The notes under the pieces were generated by a model that saw nothing but the letters and a program-made list of their open reading frames with translations, was not told where the DNA came from and made no database searches. The position numbers and the translations under genes are program-made. A stretch of 11,883 nt of DNA from Francisellaceae bacterium (GTDB lineage: Bacteria; Pseudomonadota; Gammaproteobacteria; Berkiellales; Berkiellaceae). Positions 1-5,695 of the stretch are shown here, piece after piece. Location of the stretch: the NCBI GenBank assembly GCA_023266415.1, contig JAHFQG010000027.1, forward strand, positions 1-11,883, read 5' to 3'. Numbering within the stretch: position 1 is the stretch's first letter; each line of letters begins with the position of its first letter.

Positions 1-16
1 ATCCCGAGCGTAGCCC

Positions 17-119
17 GTCATCCCGAGCGTAGCGAGGGATCTCCCTCTATGCCACTCTTAGGAGATCCCTCACAATGTTCGGGATGACGTGGAAACATGG
101 CCATTCATGCAACAAGGCC
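17..119 (-). repeat. Left copy of 103-bp inverted repeat with long hairpin and IS-type end
   Basis: This stretch is the reverse complement of 2597-2699 with a single mismatch (G at 37 here; the other copy has A at the equivalent place). It contains a 72-nt imperfect hairpin (17-88) with 10-bp outer arms GTCATCCCGA/TCGGGATGAC and an inner stem GAGGGATCTCC/GGAGATCCCTC. It ends at 103-119 with ATTCATGCAACAAGGCC, the same terminal sequence that bounds the complete element at 2597-2782. The first bases of the window (1-14) repeat ATCCCGAGCGTAGC of the hairpin arm, so this copy has a partial duplication or a second element running off the left edge. Its outer end and any target duplication cannot be seen. 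Confidence 0.85.
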
Positions 120-159
120 TCTCCGCACCAACAGTTCTCCCCTTTTTTTTAAAAGGTAG

Positions 160-627
160 TTAATTGACCACCTTCCAGCTACCGTCAGATTGACGGCAAG
201 CGGTGCCATAGGCCTTTTGGTCTTTCCCATCGATTTGGACAGTTGTTTGGAATTCACGGCAATAATCCCCGGTACTGGAGGTGCCATCACGCATGGCCAC
301 CACACTGCCACTGTGGCCGGTGTTGGGGTTATTCCAGGTAATGGATTGACCCACAGGGGCAGCTGTGGCTCTATTAAAGGCTTGTTGGGCCTTCATTTGG
401 TCTACTTCATCTAAGGAGGCCCCGACATTGCTACCCACTGCAGCGCCCAATAAGGTGCCAATGGCAGTGGCTACCAATCGACCGTCACCTTTTCCAAACT
501 GAGCGCCGGCCAAAGCACCGGCAGCCCCACCTACTACCATACCCCCCTGCTCTTTTGGGCCCATATTATCGCAGCCAACTAACAACAGTGGTGTAACCAA
601 CATACACGCTTGCCAAAGGTTTTTCAT
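160..627 (-). CDS. Outer-membrane lipoprotein, glycine-zipper, rickettsial 17 kDa surface antigen family
   Basis: Predicted surface lipoprotein of 155 aa, close to the usual size of the 17 kDa antigen family. The N-terminus MKNLWQACMLVTPLLLVGC is a lipoprotein signal with lipobox LVGC, so Cys19 would be lipidated and the protein sent to the envelope. Residues about 28-70 are a glycine zipper (repeated GG/G spacing, e.g. GGAAGALAGAQFGKG) ending in LDEVD. The C-terminal domain has the family signature YCREF (122-126), QKAYG (137-141), ACRQ (143-146) and the terminal WKVVN. Start chosen at 627 because AGGGGAAG lies just upstream and the lipobox then sits at normal distance; an upstream in-frame ATG at 666 would add 13 residues before the signal. 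The gene is divergent from the kinase. The family is common in Rickettsiales and also in other proteobacteria, so it does not fix taxonomy. The precise role is unknown. Confidence 0.9.
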   Translation of the reverse strand: MKNLWQACMLVTPLLLVGCDNMGPKEQGGMVVGGAAGALAGAQFGKGDGRLVATAIGTLLGAAVGSNVGASLDEVDQMKAQQAFNRATAAPVGQSITWNNPNTGHSGSVVAMRDGTSSTGDYCREFQTTVQIDGKDQKAYGTACRQSDGSWKVVN

Positions 628-707
628 GCCTACTTCCCCTATATGTAAAGTTTTATTGTGCCTCATATAAAGAGTTTACGCCAGCGGATGGAAGTTATTG
701 GCTGGGG

Positions 708-741
708 TGACAGCCCCTGTCATGCCAGCGGAGGCTGGGGC
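708..741. repeat. Degenerate REP-like palindromes in the lipoprotein/kinase divergent region
   Basis: A perfect 6-bp stem TGACAG/CTGTCA with a CCC loop sits at 708-722. It overlaps a decayed copy of the short palindrome seen intact at 2727-2750 and 3675-3700: read on the minus strand, the CCAGC/GCTGG core and the flanking CATGAC are kept, but the outer pairs are lost. I see no convincing promoter in the rest of 667-818, although transcription of both the lipoprotein and the kinase must start there. Confidence 0.5.
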
Positions 742-818
742 TAAAGGCTCACGGGGTGGCAATACCCGTGTTTTGTGATATGTCCGACCAATAAAATTGA
801 ATCAAGAGAAACGACTGA

Positions 819-2585
819 TTGCCGATAAAGAAGCATCTTTCTTTAATTTTATTAGTTAGTCAGATGCCAAACCTCAAAAAAACAAACCTTGATGAAGATT
901 TATTCAGAAATGTGGCTGCAAATATAGCTTTCTTGGAGAGCAAAGAAGGTATAAAAGCTTATGAAGACAGCGACAACCCCCTTAAGCCAAGGATTAACAG
1001 GGGGGATTTAATAGAACTATTTTCTTTTATGAGTCCGACAATATTGGATAAAAAAATAAAAGACCTGGAAAAGATGACTGATCCGTGGTTTGCCGAGAGA
1101 AAAAGGAGCTCTATTGCAGCGGAGATTTCTAAGATTTACGACGCCGCGGACGATAAAACAAAAAAAATCATGAAAAAAATAGAAGAATTATATACAGATC
1201 CTAAAAGCCTCGCCCCTTCTAGATTCGCTGACGAAGATATAAAGGAATTTAATGATAAACGTGACGGTACATTGTTGTATGCGAAAGGTGCGGTTGACAC
1301 GAGATATAAAGGGTTGATTAAAGAAACAATAACACTTTGGGGGATTTATTCCAAGCTTGATTCGAGCTCCAAAGAATCTGAGATTTCAGAATTAGAATCC
1401 TTAAAAGGATTAATGGGAAATATCAAAGAAATGAAACCGGGAGAAAGTTTAGAAATACAAAAGAAAGCATATTCTCTTCTTCGAATTCCAAGAAGTTTTA
1501 CCATTGTCGTGCAACCGGATGGTAGTCTAGATATTATTCTAAAAGTGAAATCAAAGGACGAAAGTGGGGTAAAAAATTTTGAAATCCTGGGTGATGGTAC
1601 TTCCAAAAAGGGAAAGATTGGCATTTCAATTGGAAATCTCTATAACCAAGAATTACTTAGAAATGCCAAAAAATACGCCGATTTGACCCTGTTAAAGACA
1701 AGCCGCGATGATGATTTTAATTGGCTATTTAAAGAATATCTAACAGAAATGAAACTATCGAGTTTGTTCCCTGACTTTTCATCTACCTTGATTGCTATGA
1801 GAACGTATACTGGTAAGGTGGACGGAGAAGATGTTCGAAAGGCATCTTCTTTTTCGCCTTTAGCGGAATATGGCGATTTAAAAAAAGCTATGAAAGATGG
1901 ATTAACCGAAAAAGAAAAATTATCCATTACGAAAGATTTATTGCTGGGTCTGGCTCATATTGGAAAAAAAATAGTTATACAAGATGTTAAGCCACAGAAT
2001 ATATTGGTGGTCGATAAAAATGGGGAAAGACGTGCTGTATTTTCTGATTTTGGAGTTGCTGTGTACACAGGTGGAACCCACATACCTAGCGGGACATGCG
2101 CCTATATGCCGCAATCTCTTTTTAATTCCTATGTTAAAAAAATAAAAACCGAAATAAAGCCCTCCCACGATTTGTTTTCCTTGGGTATAACTATTTTTGA
2201 AATGTTCACTGGGGAAAAATGTGATTCTATATATTGTTATAATAATGCAAACAGAAAAATATCAGTCGTTGATGTTGAAAAATTAAATAATGAGCTAAAA
2301 AGTGCAAGACCGAAAATTCCGGAAAACATACAAGAGCTCGTTAGGTTCCTTGTAACAACTGATATAAACAAAGAGGATTTTACTATAGAAAAAGCCATGG
2401 AAATATATGGTCATAATTTAGTTAAAGAATTTAAAATGGGCCAGAGCAAGCTCGAAATAAAAGAGAAAAAAGAAGTGTTGGACGGACCGAAAGGATTTTT
2501 TAATTTATTCAATAAAAAAAAACCCATTGTTTTTAGTGGGAACAACCCTTCCCCACAACACCAAAGAATAAAGCCAGATCAATAA
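819..2585 (+). CDS. Eukaryotic-like Ser/Thr protein kinase, likely horizontally acquired
   Basis: 588-aa protein with a C-terminal kinase fold and an unrecognised, charged, helical N-terminal half (about 1-240). Visible kinase elements in order: glycine-rich loop GDGTSKKGK (258-266), probable beta3 lysine K293 in LTLLK, probable alphaC glutamate E310, catalytic loop IQDVKPQN with D389, K391 and N394, DFG at 410-412, a short activation segment ending GTCAYMPQ in place of GTxxYxxPE, and the alphaF aspartate D451 in SHDLFSLG. The HRD motif is IQD, so it is a non-RD kinase that keeps the catalytic residues; it could be active or divergent. The tail after about 530 is basic. Start is a TTG with AAGAGA upstream; an ATG at 864 lacks a ribosome site. 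The DNA is far more AT-rich than its neighbours, which suggests transfer. A translocated effector role is plausible but unproven. The MITE target duplication begins 3 bp after the stop. Confidence 0.85.
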   Translation: MPIKKHLSLILLVSQMPNLKKTNLDEDLFRNVAANIAFLESKEGIKAYEDSDNPLKPRINRGDLIELFSFMSPTILDKKIKDLEKMTDPWFAERKRSSIAAEISKIYDAADDKTKKIMKKIEELYTDPKSLAPSRFADEDIKEFNDKRDGTLLYAKGAVDTRYKGLIKETITLWGIYSKLDSSSKESEISELESLKGLMGNIKEMKPGESLEIQKKAYSLLRIPRSFTIVVQPDGSLDIILKVKSKDESGVKNFEILGDGTSKKGKIGISIGNLYNQELLRNAKKYADLTLLKTSRDDDFNWLFKEYLTEMKLSSLFPDFSSTLIAMRTYTGKVDGEDVRKASSFSPLAEYGDLKKAMKDGLTEKEKLSITKDLLLGLAHIGKKIVIQDVKPQNILVVDKNGERRAVFSDFGVAVYTGGTHIPSGTCAYMPQSLFNSYVKKIKTEIKPSHDLFSLGITIFEMFTGEKCDSIYCYNNANRKISVVDVEKLNNELKSARPKIPENIQELVRFLVTTDINKEDFTIEKAMEIYGHNLVKEFKMGQSKLEIKEKKEVLDGPKGFFNLFNKKKPIVFSGNNPSPQHQRIKPDQ

Positions 2586-2596
2586 CAAAGTCCAAT

Positions 2597-2782
2597 GGCC
2601 TTGTTGCATGAATGGCCATGTTTCCACGTCATCCCGAACATTGTGAGGGATCTCCTAAGAGTGGCATAGAGGGAGATCTCTCGCTACGCTCGGGATGACT
2701 TAACAAAATATATACTACAGGCAACTGGATGCCAGTTTTCACTGGCATGACATTCAGAATGTCTGATTCATGCAACAAGGCC
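2597..2782. mobile_element. MITE-like non-autonomous element with IS903/IS5-type ends and 9-bp target duplication
   Basis: The element is bounded by 17-bp perfect terminal inverted repeats GGCCTTGTTGCATGAAT (2597-2613) and ATTCATGCAACAAGGCC (2766-2782). Outside them lie AAGTCCAAT (2588-2596) and AAGCCCAAT (2783-2791), a 9-bp direct repeat with one mismatch. From established knowledge, IS903-group IS5-family elements have ends close to GGCTTTGTTGAATAAAT and make 9-bp duplications, so a transposase of that kind is the inferred mover. No coding capacity is present in the 186 bp. Inside are two palindromic modules: a 72-nt hairpin (2628-2699) and a REP-like hairpin (2727-2750). The element lies between the convergent ends of the kinase and ttcA, which were only about 22 bp apart before insertion. 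Confidence 0.85.
2628..2699. terminator. Large hairpin in the MITE, possible bidirectional terminator
   Basis: Outer arms GTCATCCCGA (2628-2637) and TCGGGATGAC (2690-2699) pair perfectly. An inner 11-bp stem pairs GAGGGATCTCC (2645-2655) with GGAGATCTCTC (2672-2682) through one G-U wobble; the other genomic copy has a G-C pair at that position. It sits between the kinase and ttcA stops and could end transcription from both sides. There is no long T-run directly after it, so factor-independent termination is only a suggestion. Confidence 0.4.
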
Positions 2783-2802
2783 AAGCCCAATTATTAGATG
2801 TA

Positions 2803-3621
2803 TTAGGGCCTTTTTGTGCTCAACCCCTTAAAATCCCATAAATTAGAATCCATCATCTGGCTGGGCTTGATGCTTTGGCAGGCGTGCAACAAATTACTGG
2901 GAATTTTTGGGTTATCTTGTGCCAAAGCCAGCAACAACTGTTTCACTTTTTGACGAGCTAAGTTAGCTTGAGAACCGCATAGGTTACAAGGAATGATGGG
3001 GTATGCCCTTTCTTTGGCATATTGCACAATATCAGTTTCTTGGCAATAGCTGAGAGGGCGGATCACAATGAGTGTTTTGTCATCGGTCAGAAGCTTGGGT
3101 GGCATTGCCCTCGTCTCTCCGTTGTACATCATAGACATGAGCAGCGTTTGAATAATATCATCTCGGTGATGCCCTAAAGCCACCTTATTAAACCCCTGCT
3201 CTCTTGCAAAGCCATAAATATTTCCCCGTCTGAGCCGAGAGCATAGACTGCAATAGGTCTGGCTTTCAGGAATTTTTTCAGTCACAATACTGTAGGTATC
3301 TCGTTTAAGTACAGTATAAGGGATATGGGCTGCCGTTAGATAGGCCTGAAGATGAGTATCTTCCCACCCCGGATGACCCTGATCAAGCGTGAGCGCATGA
3401 ATGGTAAACAGGTTGCGTGAACGCACGCGTAAAATATTCAACAAACTCATCATAGTATAGGAATCTTTGCCCCCCGAAAGACACACCAACACCCTATCTC
3501 CCTTTTCAATCATATTAAAATCTAAAATGGCTTTTCGCGCGTAGTGTAAAAGTTTTTTCTCGGCTTTGGTGTTTAGACACAAAGGTATCATAGTTTCAGC
3601 GGGCGAACATAAGTCGTTCAT
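2803..3621 (-). CDS. ttcA: tRNA 2-thiocytidine biosynthesis protein TtcA
   Basis: TtcA is a cytoplasmic ATP-dependent, [4Fe-4S] enzyme that thiolates cytidine 32 of certain tRNAs. Motifs are given with numbering from the upstream GTG at 3633; subtract 4 for the start chosen here. The PP-loop SGGKDS is at 53-58, the first cysteine pair CSLC is at 128-131 in the conserved [16 protein letters not shown] is at 154-159, and PCNLCGSQ contains C216 and C219, the latter aligning with the third cluster ligand. The C-terminus has the family ending (…[10 protein letters not shown]) and then stops, lacking the long acidic tail of the E. coli protein. ATG at 3621 is chosen; GTG at 3633 with AGGGGC about 12 nt upstream, or ATG at 3591, are alternatives. 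It is convergent with the kinase and separated from it by the MITE. Confidence 0.93.
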   Translation of the reverse strand: MNDLCSPAETMIPLCLNTKAEKKLLHYARKAILDFNMIEKGDRVLVCLSGGKDSYTMMSLLNILRVRSRNLFTIHALTLDQGHPGWEDTHLQAYLTAAHIPYTVLKRDTYSIVTEKIPESQTYCSLCSRLRRGNIYGFAREQGFNKVALGHHRDDIIQTLLMSMMYNGETRAMPPKLLTDDKTLIVIRPLSYCQETDIVQYAKERAYPIIPCNLCGSQANLARQKVKQLLLALAQDNPKIPSNLLHACQSIKPSQMMDSNLWDFKGLSTKRP

Positions 3622-3674
3622 ATAACATACCACGAGAAAGTAAAGCCCCTATTTTACGCGTTTCTTGTTGGACT

Positions 3675-3700
3675 GGATACCAGCTTTCGCTGGTATGACA
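3675..3700. repeat. REP-like short palindrome
   Basis: ATACCAGC-TTTC-GCTGGTAT (3677-3696) is an 8-bp perfect stem with a four-base loop, flanked by GG and GACA. The copy inside the MITE at 2729-2748 reads ATGCCAGT-TTTC-ACTGGCAT. The two differ at two stem positions, and both differences are compensated on the other arm, so pairing is conserved between copies while the sequence drifts. Confidence 0.75.
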
Positions 3701-3824
3701 CAGCCTGCCGCACAGCCCCACGGGCGCGCCGCGTCCCTGCAAGTAGAACATAGCCCGCCACTCCAGCCCCCACGGGTGGATGGTACTGGTTCGTAAAGAT
3801 TCTAATTGATAATGGTATAAGTAC

Positions 3825-3858
3825 GATAGGTGTATATCCTACACGTTATACGCCTATC
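3825..3858. repeat. 12-bp inverted repeat (hairpin)
   Basis: GATAGGTGTATA (3825-3836) pairs with TATACGCCTATC (3847-3858) across a 10-nt loop, with one G-U wobble if read as RNA. No T-run follows directly, so it is not a typical terminator. It lies about 100 bp upstream of the DUF938 remnant and could be an operator, a leader structure or a relic of another element. Confidence 0.5.
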
Positions 3859-3959
3859 AGATGGATGGGCGTAGTGCCTTTTTCCGTAGAGAACTGTTTC
3901 AGTGCAACATACAATACCTTTGAGTTGCGGCATCGCAGTAAATAAAAGGGGGGACAACC

Positions 3960-4247
3960 ATGGTACCTTTATATAACGAAGCAGTACTTGATATCACTTA
4001 TGATCGCGTTTCTCACCTATCAGCCTCCCCCTCCGGAACAGAAGTTATCCAATTGCTGCAAGACGCCAGCCACACTCTAAAACCTCACGGGCGCTTTGCG
4101 CTTTATGGCCCCAATACTCCCCACCATAACTTATGGAAAGCCAATACGCTAAAAGCCATCGGAAAAGACAGCGGTTTAGAATTACAAGAAGACTATTGTT
4201 TGCCAGATAATACCCGGCTATTGGTATGGGAAAAAGCAGCGGCCTAA
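3960..4247 (+). CDS. Truncated DUF938-type SAM methyltransferase (C-terminal half only)
   Basis: 95-aa ORF whose C-terminal two thirds match the end of DUF938 methyltransferases: LKPHGRFALYGP (40-51, family form VLRPGG…LYGP) and GLELQEDYCLPDNTRLLVW (72-90, family form GLEL…MPANNRLLVW). Full-length members are about 200 aa. This one lacks the N-terminal SAM-binding motif (GSGTGQH) and a block after LYGP, so it cannot bind SAM in the usual way. A strong ribosome site AGGGGGGA lies 6 nt before the ATG, so the remnant may still be translated. It is best read as a degraded gene, though a small protein with a new job cannot be excluded. It is convergent with the TPR gene, 32 bp away. Confidence 0.7.
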   Translation: MVPLYNEAVLDITYDRVSHLSASPSGTEVIQLLQDASHTLKPHGRFALYGPNTPHHNLWKANTLKAIGKDSGLELQEDYCLPDNTRLLVWEKAAA

Positions 4248-4279
4248 TACCCCAGAAAGGTACGTCTCGCCCCTGTGCT

Positions 4280-4930
4280 TTACAAAGCTTTTAAGGCCTG
4301 TTCAGCCTCTTGTCTGCGCCCTTCATCTGCGATTATATGATTGTCCCGGACAGGTGCGCTCAACACGGCGGTCAGATATCGTCGTGCCTTCATTTTGTCA
4401 CCCTGCACTTTCCAGTAGTCACCATAAAAATAATTGGCCTCTATTCCGGTTGGGTTTAAAATTAACCCCCTTTCCAGATGCTTCATGGCTTCTTTGTTAT
4501 CTTTAAAACTAATGGGCCAGCCAGGCGCTTTATAATAAAGGGCACCCAAAATAACATGCGCCAACCCTTGCTCCGCGGTTTCATCTAGCGCAATAGACTG
4601 CTCTAAATATCCCTTGGCCTCTTCCAAAACTTTTACCGCCCCCAATCCCCCTTTTAAATTCGCATAAGTGCTTAACACAGTACCCCGCCAGGCCAACAGG
4701 CTGGGATTGTTTGGGTTTTGCTTCATTTCCGTGTCTAAATAATCGTTTAAGGCCTCAAAAGCCAATATTTGCTGACTTTTATCGGTTTTGTATTTCAAAA
4801 CCGCCCAATCTTGTCTCGCTTTTTCAACAGATGACCAATTTTCTTCTGCACTGACTCGTGCGGCTTGAAAACAATTTAAAATAAAAGCGACCAACAACAT
4901 AGAAACAGCATGACGGAAAGGTAAACGCAT
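4280..4930 (-). CDS. Secreted TPR-repeat protein
   Basis: 216-aa protein with an N-terminal signal peptide: basic start MRLPFR, hydrophobic core to about residue 22, probable cleavage after VSA (28) before EENW. The mature part is helical, with tetratricopeptide-like repeats around 75-110, 120-155 and 156-190. The run ILGALYYKAPGWPISFKDN followed by ALNPTGIEANYFYGD-like sequence is typical of a small family of exported gammaproteobacterial TPR proteins of similar size. The expected location is the periplasm or envelope, with a role as a protein-interaction scaffold; no enzymatic function is visible. AGAGGA just upstream of ATG supports the start. It is divergent from the membrane-protein cluster at 5081, with a hairpin at 4971-5003 between them. 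Confidence 0.85.
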   Translation of the reverse strand: MRLPFRHAVSMLLVAFILNCFQAARVSAEENWSSVEKARQDWAVLKYKTDKSQQILAFEALNDYLDTEMKQNPNNPSLLAWRGTVLSTYANLKGGLGAVKVLEEAKGYLEQSIALDETAEQGLAHVILGALYYKAPGWPISFKDNKEAMKHLERGLILNPTGIEANYFYGDYWKVQGDKMKARRYLTAVLSAPVRDNHIIADEGRRQEAEQALKAL

Positions 4931-4970
4931 TATCTATCCTCTTTACTACACATAAAACCATAGTGGCATA

Positions 4971-5003
4971 AAAAAAACCACCGCCGCAAGCCCTTTCGGT
5001 GGT
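4971..5003 (-). terminator. Intrinsic-terminator-like hairpin on the minus strand, upstream of the TPR gene
   Basis: Read on the minus strand, ACCACCG (5003-4997) pairs with CGGTGGT (4983-4977), followed at once by a run of T. This is the classic form of a factor-independent terminator. No minus-strand gene ends here: the next gene to the right is on the plus strand. It may stop antisense transcription, form a leader attenuator for the TPR gene, or end a short untranslated RNA. A second small stem, GGTGC/GCACC (5001-5013), overlaps its edge. Confidence 0.5.
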
Positions 5004-5019
5004 GCGATGCACCGAAATT

Positions 5020-5049
5020 TTGCTTTTTTAACGAACTCTGCCCTATAAT
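5020..5049 (+). promoter_or_regulatory. Sigma70-like promoter of the membrane-protein cluster
   Basis: TTGCTT at 5020-5025 and a perfect TATAAT at 5044-5049 are separated by 18 bp. Transcription would begin near 5056, giving a leader of about 25 nt before the ATG at 5081. This is the best promoter match I see in the window. Confidence 0.65.
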
Positions 5050-5080
5050 GTCCTCAATCAGCAGTTTATGATAAAGAAAG

Positions 5081-5695
5081 ATGACTAACAAAGTTGCCGC
5101 CTTCTTCCGTCGTCACTATGCTCCTAAGCCCTCTTTGGTTACAGAGCCCCCCTACAACAGCGTAGCCAAGAAATGCCTACGGCTCCTCTACTATGCTTTT
5201 TGTATGGCGGTTGGCATAATAGCACTCTGGGGCTTAAAAGTCTTGCTCACTCTCATTTTGGCCAAAATACTTTTGGCCACCTACGCCAGTCATCCAGCTT
5301 GGGTTGGCCCCCTGTCTGAAACCATCATGGGATTATTAACCTGGGGGAAATTAGCAGGCACTCTACTGGGAATATTATTTCTGGGCCCCCTGCTGTTCGA
5401 TAAATCCGCTTGGCTGTTTAAATTAATGCCCCCCAAAGAAAGCTATAATATTCTAGATTTTTTTCGAGATTTAAAAAGCACTACCATCACTCTTTCACAA
5501 AAGATAAAAGGCATCTTTGTGAAAAAGCCAACACAAGAGCAAAATAAAGCGTTACCTCTACCCAATAGCCCCACATACCCACCCAGCCTACTCACCTCTT
5601 CCCTGCCCCTAAATCAAACCCCAAACAATCCCACCCAAAATTCATGGATGAACCGAAAAAATACGACAACAAAACGGATAGGCGCTCCGCCCTGA
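5081..5695 (+). CDS. Hypothetical membrane protein with paired hydrophobic segments (cluster gene A)
   Basis: 204 aa, not recognised as any known family. A basic N-terminus (FFRRHYAPKP) precedes two hydrophobic stretches at about 33-66 and 82-106, separated by a short loop. Then follow an amphipathic, basic segment (ILDFFRDLK … IKGIFVKK) and a proline/asparagine-rich tail from about 155. No signal-peptidase site is visible, so it should be an inner-membrane or host-membrane protein with both ends on the same side. It directly follows the promoter at 5020-5049; the ribosome site is weak (AAAGAAAG abutting the start). Its last 52 bp overlap the start of the next gene in another frame. Inclusion-membrane-like or translocated effector is a structural guess only. 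Confidence 0.7.
   Translation: MTNKVAAFFRRHYAPKPSLVTEPPYNSVAKKCLRLLYYAFCMAVGIIALWGLKVLLTLILAKILLATYASHPAWVGPLSETIMGLLTWGKLAGTLLGILFLGPLLFDKSAWLFKLMPPKESYNILDFFRDLKSTTITLSQKIKGIFVKKPTQEQNKALPLPNSPTYPPSLLTSSLPLNQTPNNPTQNSWMNRKNTTTKRIGAPP

Larger units (their letters stand above)
3622..3959. other. Gene-free stretch between ttcA and the DUF938 remnant
   Basis: 338 bp without a supportable gene. It contains a REP-like palindrome at 3675-3700, a GC-rich patch at about 3702-3780, a 12-bp inverted repeat at 3825-3858, and a TACAAT hexamer at 3910-3915 that could be a -10 box for the following gene, though I see no good -35 at the right distance. The region may include decayed coding sequence for the missing N-terminal half of the methyltransferase, but I could not recognise it. 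Confidence 0.6.

Noticed and set aside
131..156. CCTTTT/AAAAGG palindrome as terminator of the lipoprotein gene
   Set aside because: The stem is almost all A-T and weak, so I could not support it as a terminator.
2597..2782. Remnant of a transposase gene within the repeat element
   Set aside because: The 186 bp holds only palindromes and termini, with no translated similarity to a transposase in any frame that I could see.
1..2791. CRISPR array suggested by recurring short palindromic sequence
   Set aside because: Copies are few, unevenly spaced and in mixed orientation, with no regular spacers or cas genes.
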